Below, one piece after another: positions 40,623 to 50,237 of a stretch of DNA of 64,000 nucleotides. Both the position numbers and the translations under genes were made by a program. Under the pieces are notes generated by a model. It ran no database searches, was not told where the DNA came from, and worked only from the letters and a program-made list of their open reading frames with translations. Position 1 is the first letter of the stretch. The number at the start of each line of letters is the position of its first letter. Origin of the DNA: Sphingobium algorifonticola. Its GTDB lineage: Bacteria > Pseudomonadota > Alphaproteobacteria > Sphingomonadales > Sphingomonadaceae. The DNA lies in contig NZ_RZUL01000001.1 of the NCBI RefSeq assembly GCF_004005485.1, forward strand, positions 372,001 to 436,000. Reading direction: 5' to 3'.

Positions 40623-41930
40623 ATGATCTACATCCTCGCGGCGCTACCGATCGTTATTCTGATTGTGTTGATCGGGTGGCTGAAAATCCAGCCATTCGTC
40701 GCATTTCTGGTCTCCGCGATCAGCTGCGCCATCCTGCTCGGGCTTCCGCCGGAGCAGATCGCGCCGACGATCGAGCGGGGCATTGCCGACATGCTGGGTT
40801 CGCTTGCGGTGATTATCTGTCTTGGCGCGATGTTCGGGCAGCTCATTGCCAAAAGCGGCGCAGCGCAACAGATCGCGCAGTCCTTGCTTGGAAGGTTCAG
40901 TGGCAACGCGCTGACGGTACCGCTGATGCTGACCGGGTTCGTGGTGGGTCTGCCGCTGCTGTACAACGTCGGCTTTGTGCTGCTCGTCCCCCTCGTGCTG
41001 GCCCTGGTGCAGCAGGCCCGCGCATCACCGACGGTAATAGCCATTCCGTTACTCTCGGGGCTGTCGGTCGCCCATGGTTTCCTCCCGCCGCACCCCGCCC
41101 CGCTCGCGCTCGTCGCGCAGTTCCAGGCCGATATCGGAAGAACGTTGCTGTACGGCCTGATGGTGGCGTTGCCGACATTGTTCATTGCCGTCCTGCTGAC
41201 GTTGCGGCTGATGCCCAAAGGCGCATCGTCACCCATCGACCAGGGCAACGCCGCCTCGGCACCGGCGGATGACTTGCCCTCGCCATTGGCAAGCTTCGCC
41301 ATGGCCTTGCTGCCGATCCTTGCGATAGCGGGCACCGTGCTGTCGTCCGGTCATGCGGGCGCGACGGGCAGCGGGTGGTTTGCCCTGCTGTCCCATCCCA
41401 TGACGGCCCTGTTGCTATCGCTGGTCGTCGCGACCTACGTCCTTTGGATCCGCGCGGGGCGGGCACTGCCACCGCTGATGGCCAGCTTCAATGATGCCAT
41501 CGCATCCGTCGCCCCGATACTGCTGATCATTGCGGGCGCCGGCGCGTTGAAGCAGGTGCTGACCGTTACCGGCGTCAGCGGTTCGCTGGCGGAGGGGCTG
41601 GCCGACATCCCGCTCAATCCTCTGATCCTCGGCTGGGGGACGGCGGCGCTGCTGCGTGCGGCGCTCGGCTCGGCAACGGTCGCGGGCCTTGCGGCTGCGG
41701 GCATCGTCGCCCCCCTCCTCGCGGCCTCCGGCACCGATCCCGCCATGATGGTGCTGGCCGTGGGCGCGGGCAGCCTGATGTTCAGCCACGTCAACGACTC
41801 CGGCTTCTGGATGTTCAAGGAGTATTTCGGCCTGACCATTGCGGAGACGATCAAGTCCTGGTCGCTCATGGAGACCCTGGTGGGACTCGTGGGGATCATC
41901 ATGGTACTGCTGATCGACGCTCTGGTTTGA
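40623..41930 (+). CDS. GntP-family sugar-acid permease
   Basis: A 435-residue inner-membrane symporter with about twelve hydrophobic segments. The family motifs include GLPLLYNVGFVLLVPL, SVAHGFLPPHPAP, GAGALKQVL, LGSATVAGLAAAGI and the C-terminal SHVNDSGFWMFKEYF. GntP proteins import gluconate and related acids with protons. In this setting a sugar acid such as L-fuconate or another aldonate is plausible, but it sits 4 kb from the fucose genes and is not in their operon. Confidence 0.92.
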   Translation: MIYILAALPIVILIVLIGWLKIQPFVAFLVSAISCAILLGLPPEQIAPTIERGIADMLGSLAVIICLGAMFGQLIAKSGAAQQIAQSLLGRFSGNALTVPLMLTGFVVGLPLLYNVGFVLLVPLVLALVQQARASPTVIAIPLLSGLSVAHGFLPPHPAPLALVAQFQADIGRTLLYGLMVALPTLFIAVLLTLRLMPKGASSPIDQGNAASAPADDLPSPLASFAMALLPILAIAGTVLSSGHAGATGSGWFALLSHPMTALLLSLVVATYVLWIRAGRALPPLMASFNDAIASVAPILLIIAGAGALKQVLTVTGVSGSLAEGLADIPLNPLILGWGTAALLRAALGSATVAGLAAAGIVAPLLAASGTDPAMMVLAVGAGSLMFSHVNDSGFWMFKEYFGLTIAETIKSWSLMETLVGLVGIIMVLLIDALV

Positions 41931-42029
41931 ACGGCCAATGCGCTGACGCGGCACTTCGGCAGGCATTGCGGCGCGACCACGAATTGGCACAGATGCCTGT
42001 TTGGCCGCTCTACTGTTCCGGCAACCAGG

Positions 42030-42115
42030 GTATGGTTCCCCCGCAAAAGCGGGGCGCCCAGGGCCGCTCGGACCAGCATTTCAGGCCCTGCCCCCCTGCT
42101 TTCGCAGGGGAACGA
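42030..42115. repeat. REP pair between the GntP-type and mmsA genes
   Basis: GGTTCCCCCGCAAAAGCGGG and an inverted CCTGCTTTCGCAGGGGAAC, with CCCAGGGCC / GGCCCTG further in. Confidence 0.8.
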
Positions 42116-42145
42116 GACATCCATGCCTGACGGGGCAATCGCCCC

Positions 42146-43645
42146 CTATTTCATCGTCGGTATGACGAAACTCTGGTCGATCACGGCCCCGCCCGATGGC
42201 CAGCGTTGCGTTACCTTCTTGGTGCGCGTGAAAAAGCGGATGCCATCTTCCCCATATTGGTCCAGGTCGCCAAAGCCTGACCGCTTCCAGCCGCCGAAAC
42301 TGTGATAGGCCACCGGAACAGGGATCGGCACGTTGATGCCGACCATTCCAACGTCCACGCTGCTCGCGAATTTGCGCGCATAGTCGCCATTGCGCGTAAA
42401 GATCGCAACGCCATTCCCATATTGATGACGTGACGGATAGCTGAGGGCCTCATCGAAGCTTTGCGCCCGCAGGATCTGGAGAACGGGTCCGAATATCTCC
42501 TCCTGATAGCTGGTCATGTCCGGCCGGACATGATCGATCAGCGTCGGCGCAAGAAAATACCCCTGCTCATAGCCCTGAAGGCTGAAGCCACGGCCGTCGA
42601 TCACCAATTCAGCGCCCTCATCGACCGCCATCTGGATATAGCTTTCGATCCGCGCCTTGTGCTGCGCGCCGACGACAGGGCCGTAATGCGCGTCCGGGTC
42701 GGTAGCGATGCCGACCCGCAATTTGCCGATTGCTTCGACCAGTCGTTGCCGCAGCTCGGTCGCAACCGCGTCACCCACGGGCGTCACGACCGGCAGCGCC
42801 ATGCACCGCTCGCCTGCCGAACCGAAGGCAGCGCCCACGATATCGGCCACGACCTGATCCATATCCGCATCGGGCAGGACGATGCCATGGTTCTTGGCAC
42901 CACCCATGCACTGCATCCGCTTGCCCTGTGATGCCCCCCGGCCATAGACATATTGCGCAATGTCCGATGATCCCACGAAGCTGACCGCCTTGATGTCGGG
43001 ATGATCGAGAATGGCATCGACCATTTCCTTGTCTCCGTGGATGACATTGAAGATGCCCTCGGGCAGCCCCGCTTCCAGCGCCAGCTCGGCCAGGCGCACG
43101 GGCACGGACGGATCGCGCTCGGATGGCTTGAGGATGAAGGCGTTGCCACAGGCGATTGCGGGCGCGGCCATCCACAACGGGATCATGGCCGGGAAGTTGA
43201 AAGGCGTGATGCCAGCGCAGATGCCCAGAGGCTGACGCAGCGAATAGACGTCGATGCCAGGACCAGCGCCCTCCGTGTACTCACCCTTTATCAGATGGGG
43301 AATCCCGCATGCAAACTCGACGACCTCCAGCCCGCGCTGAATGTCCCCCTTGGAATCGGCGATCACCTTGCCATGTTCCGAAGAGAGCAGGCGGGCAAGG
43401 TCGTCCATGTTCTGCTCGATCAGATCCTTGAACCGGGATATCACCCTGGCGCGGCGCTGCGGATTGAGCGCGGCCCATTCCGGCTGCGCAGTCCGGGCGT
43501 TTTCCACGGCACGCGCGAGTTGAGACGCGTCGCCCAGACTGACCTTCGCCTGCACCTGGCCCGTTGACGGGTCATAGACATCGCTGGTGTGGGTGCCGTC
43601 CCACGTTGCCGATCTGCCTCCGATGAAATGCGTGATGCTGCGCAA
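42146..43645 (-). CDS. mmsA: CoA-acylating methylmalonate-semialdehyde dehydrogenase
   Basis: A 499-residue aldehyde dehydrogenase with catalytic Cys281 in SAGERCMALPV and ITPFNFPAMIPLW, KPSERDPSVPVRLAELALEA, SFVGSSDIAQYVY, and CMGGAKNHGIVLPDADMDQ, the MmsA/IolA signature. Converts methylmalonate semialdehyde to propionyl-CoA or malonate semialdehyde to acetyl-CoA. The start is TTG 43645 with GGAGGG 5 bp upstream, giving LRSITHFIGG; no in-frame ATG fits. Divergent from a LysR gene that probably controls it. Confidence 0.92.
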   Translation of the reverse strand: MRSITHFIGGRSATWDGTHTSDVYDPSTGQVQAKVSLGDASQLARAVENARTAQPEWAALNPQRRARVISRFKDLIEQNMDDLARLLSSEHGKVIADSKGDIQRGLEVVEFACGIPHLIKGEYTEGAGPGIDVYSLRQPLGICAGITPFNFPAMIPLWMAAPAIACGNAFILKPSERDPSVPVRLAELALEAGLPEGIFNVIHGDKEMVDAILDHPDIKAVSFVGSSDIAQYVYGRGASQGKRMQCMGGAKNHGIVLPDADMDQVVADIVGAAFGSAGERCMALPVVTPVGDAVATELRQRLVEAIGKLRVGIATDPDAHYGPVVGAQHKARIESYIQMAVDEGAELVIDGRGFSLQGYEQGYFLAPTLIDHVRPDMTSYQEEIFGPVLQILRAQSFDEALSYPSRHQYGNGVAIFTRNGDYARKFASSVDVGMVGINVPIPVPVAYHSFGGWKRSGFGDLDQYGEDGIRFFTRTKKVTQRWPSGGAVIDQSFVIPTMK

Positions 43646-43693
43646 GATACCCTCCAGGTCCGATTGAGAGTCGCGACATAAACTTGTCAGCTT

Positions 43694-43730
43694 TGCACAA
43701 ACAGGCCTATGGATGCATATCCATTGTGCA
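43694..43730. promoter_or_regulatory. Dyad sites between mmsA and the LysR gene
   Basis: ATGGAT GCAT ATCCAT at 43709-43724 and TGCACAA / TTGTGCA at 43694-43700 and 43724-43730. Inverted repeats between divergent lysR and target genes are typical LysR binding sites. Confidence 0.6.
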
Positions 43731-43739
43731 GAGATACCA

Positions 43740-44624
43740 ATGCTCGATTCCGAACAGCTACGTGTTTTCCTCGCCATTCTGCGCTTTGGGAATACGCTCG
43801 CGGCGGCCAAGCGGCTGGGGGTCGATCACAGCACGGTGTCGCGTCGCCTCACGGCATTGGAGCGGGCACTGGGCGCGCGGCTTTTTGACCGCTCGCCGAG
43901 AGGATTGACCCCAACAGAGGCGGCGGGCGCGCTGATCGGCCACGCGGAACGGATCGAAACAGAACTGATCGCCGCAGCCTCCTGCGTCGCGCGCGCGGAC
44001 GGCGAAATCACCGGCACCGTGCGGCTCGCCACGCCTGAGGTGTTTGGAACATCGCTGGTTGCGCCGCGCATGGCCGAATTCCGATCGCGATATCCCTCCC
44101 TGGTGCTGGAATTGGCACCGGAAAGCCGGTTTGTCAGTCTTTCCAAGCGCGAAGCGGATATCGCGATTGCGCTGAAGCCTCCACCGCGCGGACGGCTGGT
44201 GGCGCGCAAGCTGGCCGATTATCGTATCGGCATGTATGCCGCGCGAAGCTATCTTGCGGCGCATGGCCCGATCACGGACAGAGCGGCGCTATCTGGGCAC
44301 GCCTTCATATCCTATATCGACGAGTTGCTCGATTATCCGGAATTGAACGCACTGGAAACGGCGCTGCCCGGTGTTGCGACCGTGTTCCGGTCAAGCTCAA
44401 GCTCCGCGCAGCAGGCCGCCGTCGCCGCCGGAGCGGGACTGGCGATGCTGCATTGCATAGCGGCCGAGCGTGACCAGCGGCTCACCCGCATATTGCCCGA
44501 TCTCGTCGAGGTGCGGCGCAGCTACTGGCTGGTCATGCACGCCGACCAGCAGAAAATGCCTCGCATTCGTGCGGTCGTCGATTTCCTCGGCGAACTGGTG
44601 GACCATATGATCGATCGCAGCTGA
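43740..44624 (+). CDS. LysR-family transcriptional regulator
   Basis: A 294-residue LTTR. The N-terminal helix-turn-helix is LAAAKRLGVDHSTVSRRLTA with LERALGARLFDRSPRGLTPT, and the effector domain follows (GTVRLATPEVFGTSLVAPRM). ATG 43740 (MLDSEQLRVF) is used; ATG 43713 would add nine residues. Divergent from mmsA with dyads in the gap; predicted to control mmsA in response to a metabolite of valine or a sugar-alcohol route. Confidence 0.92.
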   Translation: MLDSEQLRVFLAILRFGNTLAAAKRLGVDHSTVSRRLTALERALGARLFDRSPRGLTPTEAAGALIGHAERIETELIAAASCVARADGEITGTVRLATPEVFGTSLVAPRMAEFRSRYPSLVLELAPESRFVSLSKREADIAIALKPPPRGRLVARKLADYRIGMYAARSYLAAHGPITDRAALSGHAFISYIDELLDYPELNALETALPGVATVFRSSSSSAQQAAVAAGAGLAMLHCIAAERDQRLTRILPDLVEVRRSYWLVMHADQQKMPRIRAVVDFLGELVDHMIDRS

Positions 44625-44738
44625 TCGCCCGAAAAGCCGACGGTGCCGTCACGTCCGCATCGGCAGGAGGAACAACGTCGTCCCCGGATCGGCGCGCTTC
44701 GAGCGATGACCTAGCCGACGAAGCGCGGGGCGATCATG

Positions 44739-46013
44739 TCAGCTCCACAAATGATCGAGGATCGATTGCGGCTTCATTTCTATGGAGAAGCCCGGTGCAG
44801 CCGGAGGCATATATGCGGCGTTGCGGACGATGCAGGGATCGACGAAATGCTCGTGCAGGTGATCGACATATTCGATGACCCGCCCTTCCCGGCTGCCGGC
44901 GATCGCGACATAGTCGATCATGGCGAGATGCTGCACATATTCGCACAACCCCACGCCGCCGGCATGGGGGCAGACCGGAAGGTCGAACTTTGCCGCCATC
45001 AGCAACACCGCGAGCACTTCGTTGAGGCCGCCGATGCGGCACGCATCGATCTGCACGACGTCGATGGCCTGCTGATCCATGAATTGCTTGAACAGGATAC
45101 GGTTCTGGCACATCTCGCCGGTCGCAATCTTCACCGGCGCCACAGCGGAGCGAATGCGCCGATGCCCGATGATGTCGTCCGGGCTGGTGGGCTCCTCGAT
45201 GAACCAAGGCTCGGCAAATGCGAGCGCGTTCACCCATGCGATCGCCTGATCGACTTCCCAGACCTGATTGGCGTCGATCATCAGCTGCCGGTCGTTGCCG
45301 ATAACCTCCCGCGCAATCCGTACGCGGCGAATATCATCATCAAGGCTTGCACCGACTTTCAGCTTTATATGCTGGAAACCGGCATCGACCGCTTCCTGGC
45401 ACAGGCGGCGCAGCTTGTCGTCCGCATAGCCCAGCCACCCCGCGGATGTCGTGTAACAGGGATATCCGTTCGTTTCGAGGTCGGCAATCCGCGCTGCCTT
45501 GCCGTCTGCCCTGGCTTCAAGCAGGTCCAGCGCCTCTTCCGGCGGCAGAACGTCGGTAAGATAGCGGAAATCCACCAGCCGCACGATGTCTGCCGGTGCC
45601 ATGTCGGCAATCAGGCGCCAGACCGGCTTGCCCTGCGTCTTTGCCCACAGATCCCAGACGGCGTTGACGACCGCCCCGGTTGCCAGATGCATCGCCCCCT
45701 TGTCCGGCCCGATCCAGCGAAGCTGGCTGTCGCCGGTGATGTGCCGCCAGAAGCGCCCGCCGTCTTCGCGGATCCAGTCGAGATCGAGGCCCACGACTCT
45801 TGGCGCGAGCGAACGGATGGCGGCACAGCAGATTTCATTTCCGCGACCGATCGTGAAGGTCAGCCCGTGTCCGGCAAAACCGTTGTCGCATTCGAGGATC
45901 AGATAGGCGGCCGAATAGTCCGGTTCCGGGTTCATCGCATCCGACCCGTCGAGGGATAGTGACGTGGGAAAGCGGATATCGAGCACGCGCATTGCAGTAA
46001 TCTTAGGCATCAT
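44739..46013 (-). CDS. L-fuconate dehydratase (enolase superfamily)
   Basis: Removes water from L-fuconate to give 2-keto-3-deoxy-L-fuconate. A 424-residue member of the mandelate racemase/enolase superfamily. It has the catalytic K-x-K (Lys217 and Lys219 in HIKLKVG), metal ligands Asp247 (LMIDANQVW), Glu273 (WFIEEPTSP) and Glu300 (KIATGEM), and His350 in [15 protein letters not shown]. The combination and length match L-fuconate dehydratases. Its start overlaps the lactate dehydrogenase stop by 11 bp, so the two are co-transcribed. Confidence 0.93.
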   Translation of the reverse strand: MMPKITAMRVLDIRFPTSLSLDGSDAMNPEPDYSAAYLILECDNGFAGHGLTFTIGRGNEICCAAIRSLAPRVVGLDLDWIREDGGRFWRHITGDSQLRWIGPDKGAMHLATGAVVNAVWDLWAKTQGKPVWRLIADMAPADIVRLVDFRYLTDVLPPEEALDLLEARADGKAARIADLETNGYPCYTTSAGWLGYADDKLRRLCQEAVDAGFQHIKLKVGASLDDDIRRVRIAREVIGNDRQLMIDANQVWEVDQAIAWVNALAFAEPWFIEEPTSPDDIIGHRRIRSAVAPVKIATGEMCQNRILFKQFMDQQAIDVVQIDACRIGGLNEVLAVLLMAAKFDLPVCPHAGGVGLCEYVQHLAMIDYVAIAGSREGRVIEYVDHLHEHFVDPCIVRNAAYMPPAAPGFSIEMKPQSILDHLWS

Positions 46014-47160
46014 CCTCACCTTTTTTTGTGTCGTACAGCACGCCATTATGGATCGACGCGACCGAAACGCAGCCGGTCAGCGCCATCGCGACCCGCAATT
46101 CGCTTTCCAGAAAAGTCAGCAGGCGAGTCACGCCCGCTTCACCTCCGGCGGCCAGCGCATAGACCCAGGCACGCCCCAGCAGTACGCCATTCGCGCCAAG
46201 CGCCAGCATCCGCAACACATCCACACCCGACCGGATACCGGAGTCAGCGAGAATGACCATGCGCCCCGCCACCGCTTTCGCAATGTGCGGCAGCGCCTCT
46301 GCTGTGGATGGCGCACCGTCCAACTGTCGGCCGCCATGATTGGATACCACTATGCCGTCGGCGCCAAGGGCTTCGGCCTGGAGCGCGTCACCGGCATCCA
46401 ATATGCCCTTGATGACCAGTGGCCCGTCCCATTGCTCGCGCAGCCAGGCGATATCGCGCCAGGCGATCGACGGGTCGAAGTTCGCACCCAGCCAGCCCAT
46501 GAAATCCTCAAGGCCGCTACCCTGCTTGAGGACCGGCGCTACATTGCCGAGCACATGCGGACGGCCCCGGATGCCCACATCCCAAAGCCATCGGGGATGC
46601 GTCAGCGCCTGCAGTGCGCGTCGCGCCGGCGCGTGGCGGCCTGACATGCCGGAATAGGCATCCCGATACCGGATGCCGGGGGCAGGCATATCGACGGTGA
46701 AGAAAAGCCCGGGACATCCCTGCGACCGCGCTTCGGCCAGCAGTTCCTTCATGAAGCCGCGATCGCGGATCACATAAAGCTGGAACCATGGTGTGGCACC
46801 GCTGTCGCGTACGACCTCCGAGAGGCTGCACAGGGATACCGTGGATAACGCGAAGGGAATAGCGGCTGCCTGCGCCGCCCGCGCCGCCTGCACCTCTCCG
46901 CGCCGCGCATAAAGCCCGGCGATGCCAACGGGACCAAGTCCGATCGGCATGGACTGATGCGTGCCGAAAAGATTGGTGGACAAGTCTATGCGCGACACAT
47001 CCTGCAGTACCCGCTGGCGCAGGCGGATTGCGGCCAGATCGCGGACGTTGCGCGCCGCCGTGCCTTCCGATTGGGCCGCGCCATCCAGATAGTCGAACAG
47101 GAATCTCGGCAGTCGCCGTTTCGCCAAGGTACGGAAATCGGCTGGAGAACGGGCGATCAT
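46003..47160 (-). CDS. lldD: FMN-dependent L-lactate dehydrogenase
   Basis: A 385-residue alpha-hydroxy-acid oxidase. It resembles E. coli LldD along the chain: [69 protein letters not shown], and [20 protein letters not shown] with the catalytic His. It oxidises L-lactate to pyruvate at the membrane. In this operon it would recover the L-lactate released by the diketo-fuconate hydrolase. First gene of the minus-strand operon with the dehydratase; divergent from the mutarotase operon. ATG 47160 chosen by homology. Confidence 0.93.
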   Translation of the reverse strand: MIARSPADFRTLAKRRLPRFLFDYLDGAAQSEGTAARNVRDLAAIRLRQRVLQDVSRIDLSTNLFGTHQSMPIGLGPVGIAGLYARRGEVQAARAAQAAAIPFALSTVSLCSLSEVVRDSGATPWFQLYVIRDRGFMKELLAEARSQGCPGLFFTVDMPAPGIRYRDAYSGMSGRHAPARRALQALTHPRWLWDVGIRGRPHVLGNVAPVLKQGSGLEDFMGWLGANFDPSIAWRDIAWLREQWDGPLVIKGILDAGDALQAEALGADGIVVSNHGGRQLDGAPSTAEALPHIAKAVAGRMVILADSGIRSGVDVLRMLALGANGVLLGRAWVYALAAGGEAGVTRLLTFLESELRVAMALTGCVSVASIHNGVLYDTKKGEDDA

Positions 47161-47224
47161 ATTTCTGGCAGATCCGATTGCAATTGAAACACCGCCGTTC
47201 AAAACGAACGATTTTGATTTACTG

Positions 47225-47248
47225 ATAGATCGACATTCTATATATTGG
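47225..47248. promoter_or_regulatory. Shared sequence element in the divergent fucose promoter region
   Basis: ATAGATCGACATTCTATATA followed by TTGG. The same element with few changes (ATAGATCGATGTTTTATATA) occurs at 63956-63978 upstream of iclR. Likely operator; inferred. Confidence 0.55.
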
Positions 47249-47279
47249 AAGAAATAGTCAAGCAATAAGGGAGAGAGGC

Positions 47280-47612
47280 ATGCGGCGATGCTTCGTGCTG
47301 GACCTGAAAAGCGACCGCGACCTGATCGCCGCTTACGAAGCACGTCATGCACCAGGTGCCGTCTGGCCCGAAGTCCTGCGCCACATCCGGCAGCAGGGCG
47401 TCATCGAGATGGAGATATGGCGCGCGGCGGATCGTCTGGTGATGCTGTGCGAGGTTTCGGAAGACTATCCCCGCCCGCTGCCGCCCCATTCCCGCGTCGT
47501 ACAATGGGAAAACGAGATGCTGTTGTACCAGAAGCCACTGCCGGCGGCCTCGCCCGATGCAAAATGGCTGGAGATGAAACGTATCTTCATTTTGCCGGAT
47601 ACCGAGACGTGA
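47280..47612 (+). CDS. L-rhamnose/L-fucose mutarotase (RhaM-like)
   Basis: A 110-residue protein of the RhaM (DUF718) family: [60 protein letters not shown] and WLEMKRIF. It speeds the alpha/beta anomer exchange of a 6-deoxy-hexose, feeding the dehydrogenase. The catalytic His is in [12 protein letters not shown]. First gene of the plus-strand operon with a GGGAGAG ribosome site; its stop overlaps the next start (GTGA). Confidence 0.88.
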   Translation: MRRCFVLDLKSDRDLIAAYEARHAPGAVWPEVLRHIRQQGVIEMEIWRAADRLVMLCEVSEDYPRPLPPHSRVVQWENEMLLYQKPLPAASPDAKWLEMKRIFILPDTET

Positions 47613-48649
47613 GCAGCCCTTTGGTGAACCGGCTTGCCCAATCCGGCCTGGCCCTTCCGGCGCTGGGCTTCGGCGCGGCTTCGATAGGCAATCTTTACCG
47701 ACCGGTTTCGGATGCGGAGGCCGAGGCGACCGTTCTGGCCGCCCTTGATGCGGGCATGACCTATATCGACACCGCGCCTTATTACGGGTTCGGCCTGTCC
47801 GAAAGGCGTGTCGGCGATGTGGTGCGGGGACGCAAGGATATCGTTCTTTCAACAAAGGTCGGGCGACTGCTGCGCCCCGATCCTTCGGTGGGCGACGATC
47901 GCGAACGGCACGGCTTCTGCTCCCCCATGCCGTTCGCGCCGCATTACGATTATAGTCATGACGCGATCATGCGGTCGGTCGAGGACAGTTTTCAGCGGCT
48001 CGGCCTGGCGCGGATCGACCTGCTCTACATCCACGACATCGGCCATCGCACCCATGGCGCGGCGAACGGTCAGCACATGGACGCGCTGGTAGCGGGCGGC
48101 GGGCTGCGCGCGCTGGAGGCGTTGCGCGAGGAAGGCGTCATATCGGGCTTCGGCATAGGGGTGAACGAGCTTGAAGCGTGCGCGGAGGTGATGGCGCATG
48201 CGCAGCTCGATGCGATATTGCTGGCTGGCCGTTATACGCTGCTGGAACAAGACGCTCTTGATGACATGCTGCCGGCCTGCCTCGCCGCAGGGACGGCAGT
48301 GGTCATCGGTGGCCCTTATAATTCGGGGATCCTCGCCACCGGCACCCGTCAGGCCGGGCCCGTTCACTATGATTACGGGGTGGCCCCGGCACATGTGGTC
48401 GAAAAAGTTGCGCGCATCGAGGCCCTGTGCCGCGATCATGACATACCGCTTGCCGCCGCCGCGCTTCAGTTTCCGCTGGCGCATCCTGCGGTGGCCAGCG
48501 TCATTCCGGGCCTGGGCAGTGTGGCGCGGGTGCAGCAGACGCAGGCGCTGGCGACGCAGGCCATTCCCGGCGACTTCTGGGCGCAGCTTCGTGCCGAGGG
48601 TCTGGTGCGCCCGGATGCGCCCTTGCCCGGATTGCCGACACCGTGCTGA
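47609..48649 (+). CDS. Aldo/keto reductase, probable L-fucose 1-dehydrogenase
   Basis: A 346-residue AKR of the pyridoxal/L-fucose/D-threo-aldose dehydrogenase group. The active-site tetrad is visible: Asp and Tyr in IDTAPYYGFGLSERRVG, Lys in LSTKVGRLL, and His in LLYIHDIG. It would oxidise L-fucose to L-fucono-lactone. GTG 47609 overlaps the mutarotase TGA, so the start is fixed by coupling. It precedes the lactonase gene with a 7-bp overlap. Confidence 0.9.
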   Translation: MSSPLVNRLAQSGLALPALGFGAASIGNLYRPVSDAEAEATVLAALDAGMTYIDTAPYYGFGLSERRVGDVVRGRKDIVLSTKVGRLLRPDPSVGDDRERHGFCSPMPFAPHYDYSHDAIMRSVEDSFQRLGLARIDLLYIHDIGHRTHGAANGQHMDALVAGGGLRALEALREEGVISGFGIGVNELEACAEVMAHAQLDAILLAGRYTLLEQDALDDMLPACLAAGTAVVIGGPYNSGILATGTRQAGPVHYDYGVAPAHVVEKVARIEALCRDHDIPLAAAALQFPLAHPAVASVIPGLGSVARVQQTQALATQAIPGDFWAQLRAEGLVRPDAPLPGLPTPC

Positions 48650-49461
48650 TCGACGCGCATCAGCATTTCTGGGATCCGTCGCGCGGCGACTATCACTGGC
48701 TTTCTCCGGGCTCGCCGCTCGACCGGGTGTTCGGCCCTGCTGACCTGATTGATCAGTCTCGCGCCCATGGCGTTACCGGAACCATTCTTGTCCAGGCCGC
48801 GGAAACCGAGGCCGAAACCGACTATATGATCGCACTGGCCCGTGCGACGCCATGGGTCGTCGGGATTGTCGGCTGGATTGATCTCGCGGCCCCAGACGCG
48901 GCGGCCAGGGTTGCCCAACGCGCTGGCCCCTGCGTCGGCTTGCGCCCGATGTTGCAGGACATGGCGGACAGGGAGTGGATATTGGGGACGGCCCTTGAAC
49001 CAGCCCTTTGCGCGATGGCCGATCGATGCATGGTGTTCGATGCGCTGGTGCGCCCCGACCAGATCGCCGCAATCACCCGGCTCGCTGACCGATTTCCCGG
49101 ACTGACCATCGTGATCGATCACGCGGGCAAGCCAGCGATCGGCGACAGGGCGGCCGAAGCGGTGTGGCGGTCAGCAATTGGCGAGGCGGCGCTGCGGCCG
49201 AACATCGCCTGCAAGCTGTCCGGCCTGATGACGGAAATGACCGCCGGTGCCACCGAAGCAGACCTTGTTGCGACGATCGCAGTGCTTGTCGATCTGTTCG
49301 GACCGGACAGGCTGATCTGGGGCAGCGACTGGCCTGTCCTGACATTGGCGGGCCGCTATGGCGACTGGATCGACCTTTGCCGTCGATCCGTACCGGCGGC
49401 CCAGCATTCCGCAGTTTTCGGCGCAAACGCGCTGCGTATCTATGGCATTGACAGGGGATGA
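48643..49461 (+). CDS. Amidohydrolase, L-fucono-1,5-lactonase type
   Basis: A 272-residue amidohydrolase-2 TIM-barrel protein. The N-terminal metal motif is IDAHQHFWDPSRGDYHWL. Other barrel residues are seen in IVIDHAGKP, ACKLSGLMTE and WGSDWPVLTLAGRYGDW, with the catalytic Asp in the last. It matches the lactonases that open L-fuconolactone to L-fuconate. GTG start at 48643. Confidence 0.9.
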   Translation: MLIDAHQHFWDPSRGDYHWLSPGSPLDRVFGPADLIDQSRAHGVTGTILVQAAETEAETDYMIALARATPWVVGIVGWIDLAAPDAAARVAQRAGPCVGLRPMLQDMADREWILGTALEPALCAMADRCMVFDALVRPDQIAAITRLADRFPGLTIVIDHAGKPAIGDRAAEAVWRSAIGEAALRPNIACKLSGLMTEMTAGATEADLVATIAVLVDLFGPDRLIWGSDWPVLTLAGRYGDWIDLCRRSVPAAQHSAVFGANALRIYGIDRG

Positions 49462-49465
49462 CAGG

Positions 49466-50197
49466 ATGAAAGGCCGTTTGAATGGCAAGGTCGCGCTGGT
49501 AACCGCGGCGGCACAGGGGATCGGCCGTGCGACGGCGGAACTGTTCGCGGCGGAAGGCGCGCAGGTTTTTGCGACGGACATCAATGTCGAACCGCTTGCC
49601 GATGCAGACGGCCTGATCGTGCGGCAACTGGATGTGCGGGATGCACAGGCCATAGAGGCCTTGCTTGCCGAAAGTGGCCCGCTCGACGTTCTCTTCAACT
49701 GCGCGGGGTTCGTTGCCAACGGCGCCATATTGGAATGCACCGAGGCGGACCTGGCCTTTTCCCTTGACCTCAACGTCACGGCCATGGCGACGATGGTGAA
49801 GGCCGCCTTGCCCGCCATGATCGACAACGGCGGCGGATCGATCATCAACATGGCGTCGGTCGCCGGATCGGTAAAGGCCGTGCCCAATCGCTTTGCCTAT
49901 AGCGTCAGCAAGGCCGCCGTTGTCGGGCTGAGCAAGTCGGTGGCGATGGACTATGTCACGCGCGGCATAAGGTGCAACGCCATCTGCCCCGGAACGGTCG
50001 ACACCCCGTCGCTGCATGACCGCCTGCGGGCGACGGGCGACTATGAGGCCGCCTGGGCCGCCTTCACCGCCAGACAACCCATGGGGCGGATCGGACGGCC
50101 TGAGGAAATTGCGGCGCTGGCGCTGTATCTGGCATCGGATGACGCCGCCTTCACGACCGGTCAGGTGCATGTGATCGATGGCGGATGGGCGAACTGA
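49466..50197 (+). CDS. SDR, 2-keto-3-deoxy-L-fuconate dehydrogenase type
   Basis: A 243-residue short-chain dehydrogenase. NAD-binding TAAAQGIGRATAELFA, NCAG, Ser in INMASVAGSV, and catalytic YSVSK with Lys are present; the C-terminus ends GGWAN. It oxidises the C4 hydroxyl of 2-keto-3-deoxy-L-fuconate to the 2,4-diketo acid, as in the diketo-hydrolase pathway. ATG 49466 is 4 bp after the lactonase stop. Confidence 0.9.
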   Translation: MKGRLNGKVALVTAAAQGIGRATAELFAAEGAQVFATDINVEPLADADGLIVRQLDVRDAQAIEALLAESGPLDVLFNCAGFVANGAILECTEADLAFSLDLNVTAMATMVKAALPAMIDNGGGSIINMASVAGSVKAVPNRFAYSVSKAAVVGLSKSVAMDYVTRGIRCNAICPGTVDTPSLHDRLRATGDYEAAWAAFTARQPMGRIGRPEEIAALALYLASDDAAFTTGQVHVIDGGWAN

Positions 50198-50237
50198 CGC
50201 CCGCTCCCGCTTATTCCACCCCGTTAAAGGATATGCG